A stretch of 16,145 bases of DNA from Candidatus Omnitrophota bacterium (GCA_016196415.1 JACPXS010000139.1:1-16145), one strand, 5' to 3'. Counted from the stretch's first letter, positions 1 to 7,967 are shown. Numbers and translations: made by a program. Notes: generated by a model not told the origin, from the letters alone.

Positions 1-236
1 CCGAGTCGAGGGACGACGGCGAGCGTCCGGCGCGGCGAGGACCAGTGGGGTGGCAGCCGATCGGACCCGCCCCATGAAGGGATGTATGAAACCGCTTCTG
101 CTTGCGATACGGCTCCCCTCAGAGCGCGTGACGCGTGCCACCGTTGGATCCCAAGCCAGACGCATGCCGGTCAGGTTCCAGGCGACGCGGAGCCCCGTGG
201 GCGGAGCTCGGAGAATGCTGGTGGGTGGGTCATCGT

Positions 237-1604
237 ATGACGAGCCTGGTGGATGAGCAACCCCTCCTCCCAGATCACCAGGACCCGCGCGCGTTCCCAA
301 GGGCTCAGGAGAGCACAGGATCGGGATCAGGCGAGGTACCGCATCAGCGGGATCGCATCGAACCGCCCGAGGCGTCGGAAGTCACCTTTGATGCTTTGAA
401 CCTCCATCCGGATCTGCTCAAAGGGATTCGGGATCTGGGATTCATCCGGCCGACGCCGGTCCAGGCCCAGGCCATCCCCCCGATTCTGGCCGGGCGCGAT
501 CTGATCGGCTGCGCGCAGACCGGCACGGGCAAAACGGCCGCCTTTGTGCTGCCGATTCTCCATCGACTCCTTCGCCGCCAGGGGCGAGGATATGTCCGCA
601 CCCTTATCGTGGCCCCCACCCGTGAGCTGGCCCTGCAATCCATGGAGCACCTCAGAGCGCTCTCGCGCCACGTCCATCTCAAAGGCGCAGCGATCTTTGG
701 CGGCGTGCCGATGGAGCCGCAGATCAGCGCGCTGCGGCGGGGGCTTGATATTATCTCCGCCACGCCTGGCCGGTTGCTGGATCACATCTACTCGGGACGC
801 ATTGATTTCGTCGATTTGGAAGTGCTCGTGCTGGATGAGGCCGATCGGATGCTCGACATGGGGTTCCTCCCCGACATCCAGAAAATCTTGCGCGTCCTGC
901 CGCCCAAACGGCAGAATCTCGTCTTCTCAGCGACGATGCCTCCCGACATCCTCGCCCTCGTCCACCAGATCCTGGATCATCCCGTCACCGTGCAGATCGG
1001 CCAGCGCTCCGCGCCGGCGGTGGGGATCCGTCATGCCATCTACCCGGTGCCCCACCACCTCAAAACCGACCTGCTGGTTGAGCTGCTCCGGGGATCGGGC
1101 ATGACGGCCGTGCTGGTGTTTGCGCGCACGAAGCGTTCCGCTGAGCGCCTGGCCCATACGCTGGAGCGCCGCGGGTTCTCCGTATCGCTGTTGCATGGAG
1201 ACCGGAGCCAGAGCCAGCGCTTGCGGGCGCTGGAGCAGTTCCGGCGCGGCCGCAGCCAAGTCATGGTGGCGACGGACATCGCCGCGCGCGGCCTCGACAT
1301 TGACGACATCAGCCACGTGATCAACTTCGACGTTCCGAATACGCCAGACGACTACGTCCACCGCATCGGCCGCACCGCGCGCGCCGATTCCACCGGCGAT
1401 GCCTTTACCCTCGTGGATCGGGAAGAGGAGCCCATGATTCAAGACCTTGAGCGGGTGCTCAACCGGACCCTCCCGCGCGTGACGCTGCCCCAGTTCAATT
1501 ACAAACGATCGGGCCCGCCCAAACCGCATGAGCATCGGCGCCCGCATCCGGGCCATGCCCGACACGCGGCTCCGACGCACCGGTGGCGCCCTCAGCGTCA
1601 CTAA
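237..1604 (+). CDS. DEAD-box ATP-dependent RNA helicase (RhlE/DeaD-like)
   Basis: The protein unwinds or remodels RNA using ATP, probably in ribosome assembly or mRNA decay. All family motifs are visible (numbering from the ATG at 237): Q motif about 51-76 ending PTPVQ, Walker A AQTGTGKT 93-100, PTRELA 127-132, TPGR 176-179, DEAD 200-203, SAT 231-233, ATDIAARG 345-352 and HRIGRTAR 375-382. These make two complete RecA-like domains. The last ~35 residues form a basic His/Arg/Pro tail, common in RhlE-type proteins and likely to bind RNA. The frame is open further upstream to an ATG at 135, but that extension looks non-coding and the Q motif already has about 50 residues before it from 237. A G-rich stretch at 219-229 may serve as the ribosome site. 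The next gene starts 3 nt after the stop, suggesting translational coupling. Family certain; subfamily not. Confidence 0.95.
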   Translation: MTSLVDEQPLLPDHQDPRAFPRAQESTGSGSGEVPHQRDRIEPPEASEVTFDALNLHPDLLKGIRDLGFIRPTPVQAQAIPPILAGRDLIGCAQTGTGKTAAFVLPILHRLLRRQGRGYVRTLIVAPTRELALQSMEHLRALSRHVHLKGAAIFGGVPMEPQISALRRGLDIISATPGRLLDHIYSGRIDFVDLEVLVLDEADRMLDMGFLPDIQKILRVLPPKRQNLVFSATMPPDILALVHQILDHPVTVQIGQRSAPAVGIRHAIYPVPHHLKTDLLVELLRGSGMTAVLVFARTKRSAERLAHTLERRGFSVSLLHGDRSQSQRLRALEQFRRGRSQVMVATDIAARGLDIDDISHVINFDVPNTPDDYVHRIGRTARADSTGDAFTLVDREEEPMIQDLERVLNRTLPRVTLPQFNYKRSGPPKPHEHRRPHPGHARHAAPTHRWRPQRH

Positions 1605-1607
1605 CGC

Positions 1608-2681
1608 ATGCAGATCGGCCTCATCGGATTTCCGCAAGCCGGCAAGAAGACCCTCCTTCGTCTCCTCACCCAGGTGGATGCGCGCACCGTGCCGCCGAGC
1701 CAAGGCGGGGTGGTCCCGGGAGTGTGCCGGGTCCGCGATCCCCGAGTAGATCGCCTGGCGGCCATGTACAAGCCGAAACACGTGACGCCGGCCACCGTCC
1801 AGTATCTCCTGATGCCCGACCTGACCAAGGACTCCGCAAAAAACCAGGAGCTATTGAAAGCGCTCCAGCTTGTTGACGTCCTGGCGCATGTCGTGCGGGC
1901 CTTTCACGATGAGACGGTGTTTCATCTGGAGGGCTCAGTGGATCCGCGGCGCGATATGGAAACGGTGCACGCCGAGCTGGTGTTGAACGACCTGTTCTTT
2001 GTGGAGAAGCGCCTTGAGCGGATGGCCAAGGAGCAAGGGCGCCGCAGCGGCGTGGATCGCTCCAAGGAACAGGCCGTGCTGAGCGCGCTCCAGGCGCAGT
2101 TGAACGACGCGCGGCCTCTGCGCACGCTGCCGCTGGATCCCGAAGACGAGAAGTTCCTCAGCGGGGCGCCGCTGCTCAGCCGCAAGCCGTTGCTCCTGAT
2201 CCTGAACGCGGATGAAGCGGCGGTCCAGGATCGCCACGTGCTCGACACGGTGCAGGCGCAGCAGGCCGACCGCCGCGTCCACGTGGTGCAGGTCTCCGCG
2301 AAGATTGAAGAGGAGCTCTCCCAGCTTGAGGACCCGTCGGAGCGCGCGTCCTTCCTGACGGCGCTCGGGATCGCCGAGTCGGCAATTGATCGGTTGACGC
2401 GGGTCAGCTACGCGGCCTTGGGGTTGATTTCGTACTTCACCGTCGGCTCGGATGAGGTGCGCGCCTGGACGATCCGGCGCGGCGCGTGCGCGGCCGAAGC
2501 GGGCGGCGTCATCCACTCCGACATCGAGCGGGGCTTTATCCGCGCCGAGCTGATGACGTACGAGGATCTTGTGACGCTGGGCAGCGAGCAGGCCGTGGCG
2601 AGCGCCGGCAAAGCGCACCTGAAGGGAAAGGAGTATATTGTCCAGGACGGCGACGTCCTCAGTTTTCGGTTCAATGTCTGA
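1608..2681 (+). CDS. Divergent YchF/OLA1-like GTPase (DUF933/TGS C-terminal domain)
   Basis: YchF proteins are ribosome-associated P-loop NTPases that usually prefer ATP. This 357-residue protein keeps the YchF frame: a P-loop at 7-15, a DPRVDRLAAMYKPKHVTPAT segment at 44-63, a coiled helical part at 115-165, the YchF-type specificity motif NADE at 200-203, SAKIEEEL at 230-237, and the C-terminal TGS-like domain with HSDIERGFIRAE at 303-314. It departs from the family at two key sites. The P-loop reads GFPQAGKKT, with Lys where Ser/Thr normally coordinates magnesium, although a Thr follows. The switch-II DxAGL motif is replaced by MPDLT at 69-73. It may therefore be a paralogue with weak or no hydrolysis. 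It is coupled to the helicase upstream (3-nt gap). Family assignment is strong; activity is uncertain. Confidence 0.88.
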   Translation: MQIGLIGFPQAGKKTLLRLLTQVDARTVPPSQGGVVPGVCRVRDPRVDRLAAMYKPKHVTPATVQYLLMPDLTKDSAKNQELLKALQLVDVLAHVVRAFHDETVFHLEGSVDPRRDMETVHAELVLNDLFFVEKRLERMAKEQGRRSGVDRSKEQAVLSALQAQLNDARPLRTLPLDPEDEKFLSGAPLLSRKPLLLILNADEAAVQDRHVLDTVQAQQADRRVHVVQVSAKIEEELSQLEDPSERASFLTALGIAESAIDRLTRVSYAALGLISYFTVGSDEVRAWTIRRGACAAEAGGVIHSDIERGFIRAELMTYEDLVTLGSEQAVASAGKAHLKGKEYIVQDGDVLSFRFNV

Positions 2682-2731
2682 GCAAAGCGCGTTACACTAA
2701 GGGGAGCGGGAGTGGAGCTGGTGAGGGAGCC

Positions 2732-4426
2732 ATGAAGCGGCGAATTGCGCTGATGGTGTTGGGATGGTGTTGCGCTGCGAGCCCCTGTGCGGCGGAGGTC
2801 CTCAGGGCCGAATCCCGCATCGCGGCGGTGACGGTGTTTCCAGATCGAGCGGCGATCACGCGGCAGGCGGTCCTGGTCCTTCCCGCCGGCGCGCACACCG
2901 TGGAGATCGGCCCGCTCCCCAGCCAGGTTGAGCCCTCCTCGGTGACCGCTCAAGGGACCGGCAAGGCTCAAGTCGTCCTCTATGAGGTGCGGCTGATCAC
3001 GAAACAGCTCGAGGCGGCGCAGGATCCAAGGGTCAAGACGCTGGAGGAGACGGTTCGCGAGACGGTGCGACACCAGCAAGCGCTGCGCGACACCAAGCGC
3101 GTGCTTGAGCAAGAGCGAGTCTACCTCAACTCCATCCAGGCCGCCTCAAGCGAGCAACTCAGCAAGGACCTCGTGACCACATCCCCCAGCGCGGCTGATG
3201 CGGCCTCCATCCTGGCGTTCCTCCATGACTCGCTGCTGAAAAATTTCCAGCAAGACCAGGACGCGGATGCGCAGCTTGAGGAGTCCTCTCGCGCGCTCGA
3301 TAAGCTGCGCCGCGAGCTGGCCGAGCTTACCCAGGCCTCCCACAAGCAGGAAGCGTCCATCCTCGTCGATCTTGAGGCGCGACAGGGGGGCGCCTTCACG
3401 CTGGAGGTGTCCTATCGCGTGGCGGGAGCCACGTGGCAGCCGAGTTATGAGGCGCGAGCCGCTACGTCTTCCGATCAGGTTGAGCTGGTCTCCTTCGGGG
3501 TGGTCCGCCAGCAGACCGGGGAAGAGTGGACTGATGTGCCATTGACGCTCTCGACCGCCAAGCCCGCGATGGCCGGATCCATGCCGGAACTCCAGCCGTG
3601 GTTTCTCCGACCCTGGGAGCCGGCCCGTGAGTATGGTGGCAGGTATCGCGGGAATCTAGACGCCTCCCAAGTGCCGCTGAAGCAAGTGTCCGTAAATGAA
3701 ACGGACGACAAGGACGGCAAGTCTGAGAGCTTAGGGGAAGGACGGTACAAAGAAGAGAGCAAAAAGGTCGCGGAACTGGCCAGCGCCGCCGTTGAAACAC
3801 AGGGGCCTTCCGTGACGTTTCAACTGCCCAAACCGGTTTCTCTTCCCGGCGATTGGCAGCCGCACAAAGTCCCCATCGGCTCAGCGATGCTCAAGGCCGA
3901 GCTGGCCTATGAGACGACGCCTCGGCTGCTCACGTACGCGTTTCTCCGGGCGAAGGTGGCCAATGCCACCGAGCTCTTCTATCTGCCGGGTCCGGTGTCC
4001 GTGTTCCTTGACGGGGCGTTCGTGGCTACGGCGGCCCTGAAACAGGTGGCGCCCGGGGAGACATTCACCCTCTTCCTCGGCGTGGATGAGCGTGTCAAAA
4101 TCGAGCGTAAGCCGCTGAAGGAACGTGTAGAGGTCAGCCTGTTGCCCGGGCTCCGCGGGAAGACCAAGTCCACCGAGTACGAGTTCCTCACGACGGTCGA
4201 GAACTTCACCGGGCGTCGAGTGACCGTGACGGTGTTTGATCAGGTGCCGGTCTCTGAGCGCGAGGCGATCGTGGTGGAGTCCATCAAGCAGACCCCGCCT
4301 GAGGTGGAACAGGACAAAGAAAAGCCCGGCGTGTTCCATTGGACCTTGGACCTGGGCCCGAACCAAAAACAGGAGCTGAAGCTCGCCTATCGAGTTCGCC
4401 ATCCAGTTGAGATGGTGGTTCAATGA
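2732..4426 (+). CDS. Exported mucoidy-inhibitor MuiA-family protein (DUF4140/DUF4139)
   Basis: The start at 2732 follows a good ribosome site (GAGGGAG, 2723-2729); longer in-frame starts overlap the YchF gene and lack signals. The product has 564 residues. It opens with a signal peptide (basic MKRR, hydrophobic core, likely cleavage near Ala21), then a DUF4140-like segment at about 28-135. Helical, charged stretches at about 100-135 and 170-205 look like coiled coils. A DUF4139 domain runs from about 222 to the end, with the hallmarks YRVAGATWQPSYEAR (228-242) and RQQTGEEWTDVPLTLSTAKP (259-278). A charged, low-complexity linker at about 312-355 interrupts the domain. The family is named for suppression of mucoid growth when overexpressed; its biochemical role is unknown, but an envelope location is expected. 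Sequence placement is confident, function is not. Confidence 0.9.
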   Translation: MKRRIALMVLGWCCAASPCAAEVLRAESRIAAVTVFPDRAAITRQAVLVLPAGAHTVEIGPLPSQVEPSSVTAQGTGKAQVVLYEVRLITKQLEAAQDPRVKTLEETVRETVRHQQALRDTKRVLEQERVYLNSIQAASSEQLSKDLVTTSPSAADAASILAFLHDSLLKNFQQDQDADAQLEESSRALDKLRRELAELTQASHKQEASILVDLEARQGGAFTLEVSYRVAGATWQPSYEARAATSSDQVELVSFGVVRQQTGEEWTDVPLTLSTAKPAMAGSMPELQPWFLRPWEPAREYGGRYRGNLDASQVPLKQVSVNETDDKDGKSESLGEGRYKEESKKVAELASAAVETQGPSVTFQLPKPVSLPGDWQPHKVPIGSAMLKAELAYETTPRLLTYAFLRAKVANATELFYLPGPVSVFLDGAFVATAALKQVAPGETFTLFLGVDERVKIERKPLKERVEVSLLPGLRGKTKSTEYEFLTTVENFTGRRVTVTVFDQVPVSEREAIVVESIKQTPPEVEQDKEKPGVFHWTLDLGPNQKQELKLAYRVRHPVEMVVQ

Positions 4427-4487
4427 GCTGGGACGCCAGCCGAGCGCGCAGGAGACAGAAGACGTGAAGCCGCAGCGGTGAGGCATC

Positions 4488-4985
4488 ATGGCGCAGGAGC
4501 ACAGCGTTGATCTCGTCTCAAAGGTGAATCTGCAGGAGCTTCGCAACGCGCTCCAGCAGGCGCAGAAAGAGCTGAGGACCCGCTTTGACTTCAAAGGAAG
4601 CGGCGCGAGCGTGACGTTCGAGGAGGCCGCGAGGCTGTTGAAGGTGACCGCCGATCACCACGCTCAACTGAGGAGCGTTGTAGAGATGGTCGATGCGAAG
4701 CTGGCCAAGCGCGGGGTCCCGCTCAAGGCATTCGCGTGGAGCCCTCCGGAGCAGCTCCCAAGCGGGGGGATGAAGCAACAGGCGGCATTGCAGCAGGGCC
4801 TGTCCTCCGACAAGGCCAAGGAGATTACGAAAGCCATCAAAGATCTTGGGCTCAAGGTGCAGGCCCGGATCGACGGCGATGCGGTGCGCGTGGCGGGGAA
4901 GCAGATCGATGAGTTGCAAGCCGTGATTCAGATGCTCAAGAGAAAGGACTTCGGCGTCCCGGTTCAGACGGAAAACTACCGGTGA
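4488..4985 (+). CDS. yajQ: YajQ-family cyclic-di-GMP/nucleotide-binding protein
   Basis: The protein has 165 residues, the usual size for the family (about 160). It shows the N-terminal signature with DLVSKVNLQELRNAL, then RTRFDFKGSGASVTFE, and the C-terminal half ending in VRVAGKQIDELQAVIQMLK and a final NYR, all typical of YajQ. Members fold as two ferredoxin-like domains and bind nucleotides; in Xanthomonas and Pseudomonas a relative binds cyclic di-GMP and affects transcription. The start at 4488 has GGTGAGG at 4478-4484 as its ribosome site. It follows the MuiA gene by 61 nt, a gap holding only a short GCTGG/CCAGC hairpin at 4427-4440, so the two may be co-transcribed. Nothing in the sequence shows which ligand this copy binds. 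Confidence 0.93.
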   Translation: MAQEHSVDLVSKVNLQELRNALQQAQKELRTRFDFKGSGASVTFEEAARLLKVTADHHAQLRSVVEMVDAKLAKRGVPLKAFAWSPPEQLPSGGMKQQAALQQGLSSDKAKEITKAIKDLGLKVQARIDGDAVRVAGKQIDELQAVIQMLKRKDFGVPVQTENYR

Positions 4986-5000
4986 AGGGTGGTCCGCGGT

Positions 5001-5020
5001 CCATCGTCTCTCGACGATGG
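5001..5020 (+). promoter_or_regulatory. Perfect hairpin before the DUF378 gene
   Basis: CCATCGTC (5001-5008) and GACGATGG (5013-5020) are perfect reverse complements around the loop TCTC. The hairpin lies 15 nt after the yajQ stop and 8 nt before the GGAGGT ribosome site at 5029-5034. There is no T-run, so it is not a standard intrinsic terminator. It could stabilise the upstream mRNA end, or influence translation of the next gene. The pairing is seen directly; the role is a guess. Confidence 0.5.
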
Positions 5021-5039
5021 ACGAACACGGAGGTGGTGA

Positions 5040-5279
5040 ATGACGGGAGGCAAGTCGTGCGCGGTGTGTAAGATTGTGGGGCTGCTGGTTGGAATCGGCG
5101 CGTTGAACTGGGGGCTGGTGGGGTTCTTCCAGGTGGATCTCGTCGCGAAGTTCTTGGGTGTGATGACCACTCCCGCGCGCGTGGTCTATGACATCATCGG
5201 CATCGCCGGCGTGCTGAAGCTGCTGTCGCTCGTGAAATGTTGTCCGTGCAGCAGCAGCGGCTGTTGCCAGAAGAAGTAG
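5040..5279 (+). CDS. Small DUF378-family membrane protein with cysteine-rich ends
   Basis: This 79-residue protein has two membrane segments, about 11-32 and 45-63. The first carries the signature GALNWGLVGFF of DUF378, a family of short inner-membrane proteins of unknown function. Unlike a minimal DUF378 protein, it has a CAVC motif near the N terminus (7-10) and a Cys-rich tail, KCCPCSSSGCCQKK. That gives seven cysteines, which might bind metal or form disulfides. A very good ribosome site, GGAGGT at 5029-5034, sets the start. The family match rests on the signature and the hydrophobic pattern; no function is proposed beyond that. Confidence 0.85.
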   Translation: MTGGKSCAVCKIVGLLVGIGALNWGLVGFFQVDLVAKFLGVMTTPARVVYDIIGIAGVLKLLSLVKCCPCSSSGCCQKK

Positions 5280-5396
5280 CAGCGCCAGCCATCATCCAGC
5301 AACTTCCATCAAGCTCTCGACCCTTCGACGGGGGCCATGGCCGTGGGGCTCCACAGAAGCGTGTTGCAGGCCATGGCAACCTGATGTGAGGATGCG

Positions 5397-6374
5397 GTGA
5401 AACCGACACCACCCCTGACGCAAGGCGAAGTGCTCACCCTCGGGCCACCGTGCTCCGGTGAGCTGGTCATCACCGTGGATCCTCGGCTGACCGGCACCCC
5501 ATTCGCCGCGGGGACCGAAACCCTCCTACCGGGAGCGCACATCCCCGTCCATCGACATCTCCGTCAGGATGAAGTCTTGTTTGTGTATAAAGGGCAGGGT
5601 AGGATCACGCTGGATGGCCGCGCGATAACGGTCGTGTCAGGGATGATGCTCTATGTGCCTCGCCAGACCTGGCACGGTGTGCGCAATACCGGAACCGGCG
5701 TCCTGCACATGACATGGACTGTCGCTCCTCCAGGACTTGAGGAGTTTTTCCGCGAGTGTTCACGGCTGGGTCCGGCTGCGGGGCCCGGGGCTGTGCAAGA
5801 GTTGGCCAGCCGCCATGGCATGGAGTTCCGTCCGGAGATTGATGCGGCGGAGGCAGGCCCTGCCGTCTCACGATGGCGCCGCCACAGAGGCCGCCGTGGT
5901 GGGCGAGGTCCGAAACACGGGGAAGGCCTTACACCGCAGCCGGTGCAATCGCCACAGAGCGTGCCGCGTCCTGGAGAGCCGCCTCCTGCGACCGCGGCTT
6001 CCTCGATCGCCCCCGAGCTAGCCCATCGTCGTCGGCATCAGCGCAGCCGGAGGCCTCCTCGAGCATCAGCGCCTCCGCCCTCAACAACACTGCGTCAGGG
6101 GCAGGAGCGTCCTGCTGAGTCCCAAGCCGGTTCCTCCCACCCTGAACGCGTGCAGCGCCCCCAGACCGCTCGAAGGACAGGACGCCATCCCCCACCAGCG
6201 CGTCGCCGCGGTCGTCATGGAGGACAGCTCAAAGAGGTCTACATGGGAGGCCGCTGGATCCGGGTGGTCGGCGAAGGCCCCGTCATTGCTCCCGGTCCGG
6301 AGCAGGAACGCCGTCACCCGAAGCGTCCTGGAGGGACGGAGGGGGCGTCGGGTCCCTTCAGCGTTCCGCTCTAA
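5397..6374 (+). CDS. Cupin-domain protein with long Arg/Pro-rich tail
   Basis: The start is a GTG at 5397 with GTGAGG at 5386-5391 as ribosome site. Residues about 35-110 form a single cupin barrel. The first metal motif has H52, H54 and E59; the second (GMMLYVPRQTWHGVRN) gives H93, with Gln replacing the usual Gly after the Pro. Three His and one Glu would bind one metal ion. Residues about 158-275 are disordered and rich in Arg, Pro, Ser, Gln and His, with RWRRHRGRRGGRG at 159-171 resembling an RGG/RNA-binding tail. After it a more ordered segment follows (LKEVYMGGRWIRV, 278-290). The tail stays in frame with no stop, and the ordered end argues against a simple frameshift artefact, but this cannot be proved by eye. 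The substrate is unknown. The next gene begins 33 nt downstream. Confidence 0.8.
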   Translation: MKPTPPLTQGEVLTLGPPCSGELVITVDPRLTGTPFAAGTETLLPGAHIPVHRHLRQDEVLFVYKGQGRITLDGRAITVVSGMMLYVPRQTWHGVRNTGTGVLHMTWTVAPPGLEEFFRECSRLGPAAGPGAVQELASRHGMEFRPEIDAAEAGPAVSRWRRHRGRRGGRGPKHGEGLTPQPVQSPQSVPRPGEPPPATAASSIAPELAHRRRHQRSRRPPRASAPPPSTTLRQGQERPAESQAGSSHPERVQRPQTARRTGRHPPPARRRGRHGGQLKEVYMGGRWIRVVGEGPVIAPGPEQERRHPKRPGGTEGASGPFSVPL

Positions 6375-6393
6375 TGCTGCGACGGGTCGATTT

Positions 6394-6400
6394 GAGGAGG
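6394..6400 (+). promoter_or_regulatory. Ribosome-binding site deciding the start at 6407
   Basis: GAGGAGG lies 6 nt before the ATG at 6407. An in-frame ATG at 6374 overlaps the cupin stop codon and would read through this site, so 6407 is preferred. The choice also places the basic, hydrophobic signal peptide at the true N terminus. Confidence 0.75.
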
Positions 6401-6406
6401 AACCAC

Positions 6407-7150
6407 ATGCCGAGCATGAGGCGCCGTCAGTACAAGCGGGTCAGCCAGCTCATCATCATCGCTGCGCTGACGTGTTGGTGCTCAACCCGGGCAGGGGCAG
6501 AGGCCATTGGGAGTCCCGCAAGTATTTTAAAGAAAGGGAAATGGGTCTTTGGGCTTGCCAGTGACGCCGTATTCGGACGGGGCTTCAACGGGAACGCGGA
6601 TGTGACGGTCGTTCAAGGGGGGCACTTCCGGGGCTATGGCCTGACCGATTGGTTGAGCGTCTACGGGAAAATCGGCGGGGCGTATCTCGAAGTGGACGAC
6701 GCCTCCATCAAGAAAGCGACTACCACGTCGACCACACACAGCTTTGGTGGGGGTCTCCTCTCCAGTGTGCAGGTGAAAAGCAAGTTGTTCGAGAATCGCC
6801 AGAAGACCTGGGAATGGGATGGGAGTCTGCAGTACGTCGACATCCGAGCTCGGCATCGCGGCAAAAATGATGGGCGATGGCATGAGTGGCAATTTGGGAC
6901 CAGCCTCGCTCGGTCGTTCGGCAATGTGAAACCGTACGTCGGCGTCAAATACTCCATGATTCATTTCCTGTATCGGGTGCGTGAAAACGGGACGCTCCTC
7001 AAGCAAGGGCGGTACCAAGAGCAAGGGCCGGTGGGTCCCTTCCTGGGAGCCGATCTGTACCTTGGCCGCTATGATGATGTCACGATTAACATCGAGGGGG
7101 CCTATCTCAACGGCGCTGAAATCGCCCTGGCCCTTTCCTACAGCTTTTAG
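6407..7150 (+). CDS. Probable outer-membrane beta-barrel protein
   Basis: The product has 247 residues. An N-terminal signal peptide (basic MRRRQYKR, hydrophobic LIIIAALT, likely cleavage near residues 30-32, TRAGA) is followed by alternating polar and aromatic/hydrophobic strands rich in Gly, Tyr and Trp. Examples are GYGLTDWLSVYGKIGGAYLE and VKPYVGVKYSMIHFLY. It ends in LALSYSF, the terminal Phe and alternating pattern recognised by the BAM outer-membrane assembly machinery. It could be an 8-10 strand barrel of the OmpA/OmpW size class, but no specific family is recognised. It follows the cupin gene by 33 nt with its own strong ribosome site. Location is fairly secure; function is unknown. 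Confidence 0.75.
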   Translation: MPSMRRRQYKRVSQLIIIAALTCWCSTRAGAEAIGSPASILKKGKWVFGLASDAVFGRGFNGNADVTVVQGGHFRGYGLTDWLSVYGKIGGAYLEVDDASIKKATTTSTTHSFGGGLLSSVQVKSKLFENRQKTWEWDGSLQYVDIRARHRGKNDGRWHEWQFGTSLARSFGNVKPYVGVKYSMIHFLYRVRENGTLLKQGRYQEQGPVGPFLGADLYLGRYDDVTINIEGAYLNGAEIALALSYSF

Positions 7151-7168
7151 CTGATCAAGGATGTGACC

Positions 7169-7897
7169 ATGGCCAGGCGGGATAAGTTGTTTTCGAGACG
7201 CAAGCGCTTGATTCGAGATTTCGACTTCGGCAGGCGCACGGCGACGGTCTTTGATGACATGCTCCAGCGGTCCGTTCCCTTCTACGCCGAAGTCCAACGG
7301 ATGATCAGCGAGCTCGCCTCCGAATTCGCGGTCGACGGGACGCACATCTACGATCTTGGGTGCTCCACCGGGACCACCTTGTTAGCGTTGGATCCTGTGG
7401 TGCCAACAGGGGTGCGGTTCATCGGGGTTGACTCCTCGACCGAGATGCTCCAGCGGGCTCGGGAAAAGCTCAGCCGGAACCACCTGCGGCACGAGTATGA
7501 GTTAGTGCGCGCCGATCTCAACAACTGCGTCCAGATGACGAACGCCTCCGCAGCCATCATGATTCTCACGCTGCAATTCATCCGGCCGCTCAACCGCCAG
7601 CGCCTCCTGAGCGACATTGCCCGGGGATTGAACGACCAGGGATGCCTGATCATGTTCGAGAAGGTGTTGAGCAAAGATTCCCTGCTGAACCGTCTGTTCA
7701 TCAAGTTCTACTACGCCTTTAAGGAACAGAACGGCTATAGCAGGCTGGAAATCGCGCAGAAGCGGGAAGCGCTTGAGAACGTGCTCATCCCCTATCGCAT
7801 CGAGGAGAACATGGAGTTGCTCTTAAGCAGCGGATTCAGCCAATGCGACGTCTTCTTCAAGTGGTACAACTTTTGCGGGTTCGTCGCCGTCAAGTGA
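7169..7897 (+). CDS. cmoA: Carboxy-S-adenosyl-L-methionine synthase CmoA
   Basis: CmoA converts SAM and prephenate into carboxy-SAM, which CmoB uses to make 5-oxyacetyl-uridine at tRNA wobble position 34. The 242-residue protein aligns along its length with the E. coli enzyme from memory: a RRDKLF start, TVFDDMLQRSVPFY at about 27-40, the SAM-binding DLGCSTG at 62-68, IGVDSS at about 85-90, LTLQF, and the late signature EIAQKREALENV containing the conserved Arg of the carboxylate site. An upstream in-frame GTG at 7163 exists, but the AAGG at 7157-7160 is better spaced for the ATG at 7169. It begins 18 nt after the barrel-protein stop. No CmoB is visible in the window, so the pathway partner must lie elsewhere. 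Confidence 0.92.
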   Translation: MARRDKLFSRRKRLIRDFDFGRRTATVFDDMLQRSVPFYAEVQRMISELASEFAVDGTHIYDLGCSTGTTLLALDPVVPTGVRFIGVDSSTEMLQRAREKLSRNHLRHEYELVRADLNNCVQMTNASAAIMILTLQFIRPLNRQRLLSDIARGLNDQGCLIMFEKVLSKDSLLNRLFIKFYYAFKEQNGYSRLEIAQKREALENVLIPYRIEENMELLLSSGFSQCDVFFKWYNFCGFVAVK

Positions 7898-7917
7898 CGC
7901 AGCGCGTCGCGCGTCAC
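7894..7917 (+). terminator. Hairpin overlapping the cmoA stop codon
   Basis: GTGACGC (7894-7900) and GCGTCAC (7911-7917) pair perfectly around a 10-nt loop, and the cmoA stop codon lies in the left arm. No T-run follows, so this is at best a weak or Rho-assisted terminator, or an mRNA-end stabiliser. The stem is seen; termination is inferred. Confidence 0.3.
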
Positions 7918-7967
7918 CCGCTGCCGATGAGTGGTTCGACCGAGCAGTCGGCCAGGCTCTGGCGTGG

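Noticed and set aside
1..236. Open frames at the left edge, including one from 50 to 256
   Set aside because: All three frames are open for part of this stretch, as expected in GC-rich DNA. The predicted peptides are Arg/Gly/Pro-rich with no recognisable domain, and one overlaps the helicase start. A gene tail cannot be excluded but is not supported.
927..1781. Long minus-strand frame of 284 codons
   Set aside because: It lies opposite the helicase and YchF-like genes, whose domains are clear. Composition is His/Arg-rich without motifs, typical of a shadow frame.
1935..2618. Minus-strand frame opposite the YchF-like gene
   Set aside because: No motif or ribosome site; mirrors codon structure of the real gene.
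2663..2698. Possible promoter TTCAAT-17-TACACT before the MuiA-family gene
   Set aside because: Only three of six -35 bases match, and it overlaps the end of the YchF-like gene; too weak to list.
3881..4594. Minus-strand frame opposite the MuiA-family and yajQ genes
   Set aside because: It crosses two real genes and has no family pattern.
6527..7345. Minus-strand frame of 272 codons
   Set aside because: It spans the barrel-protein and cmoA genes antisense and shows no domain.
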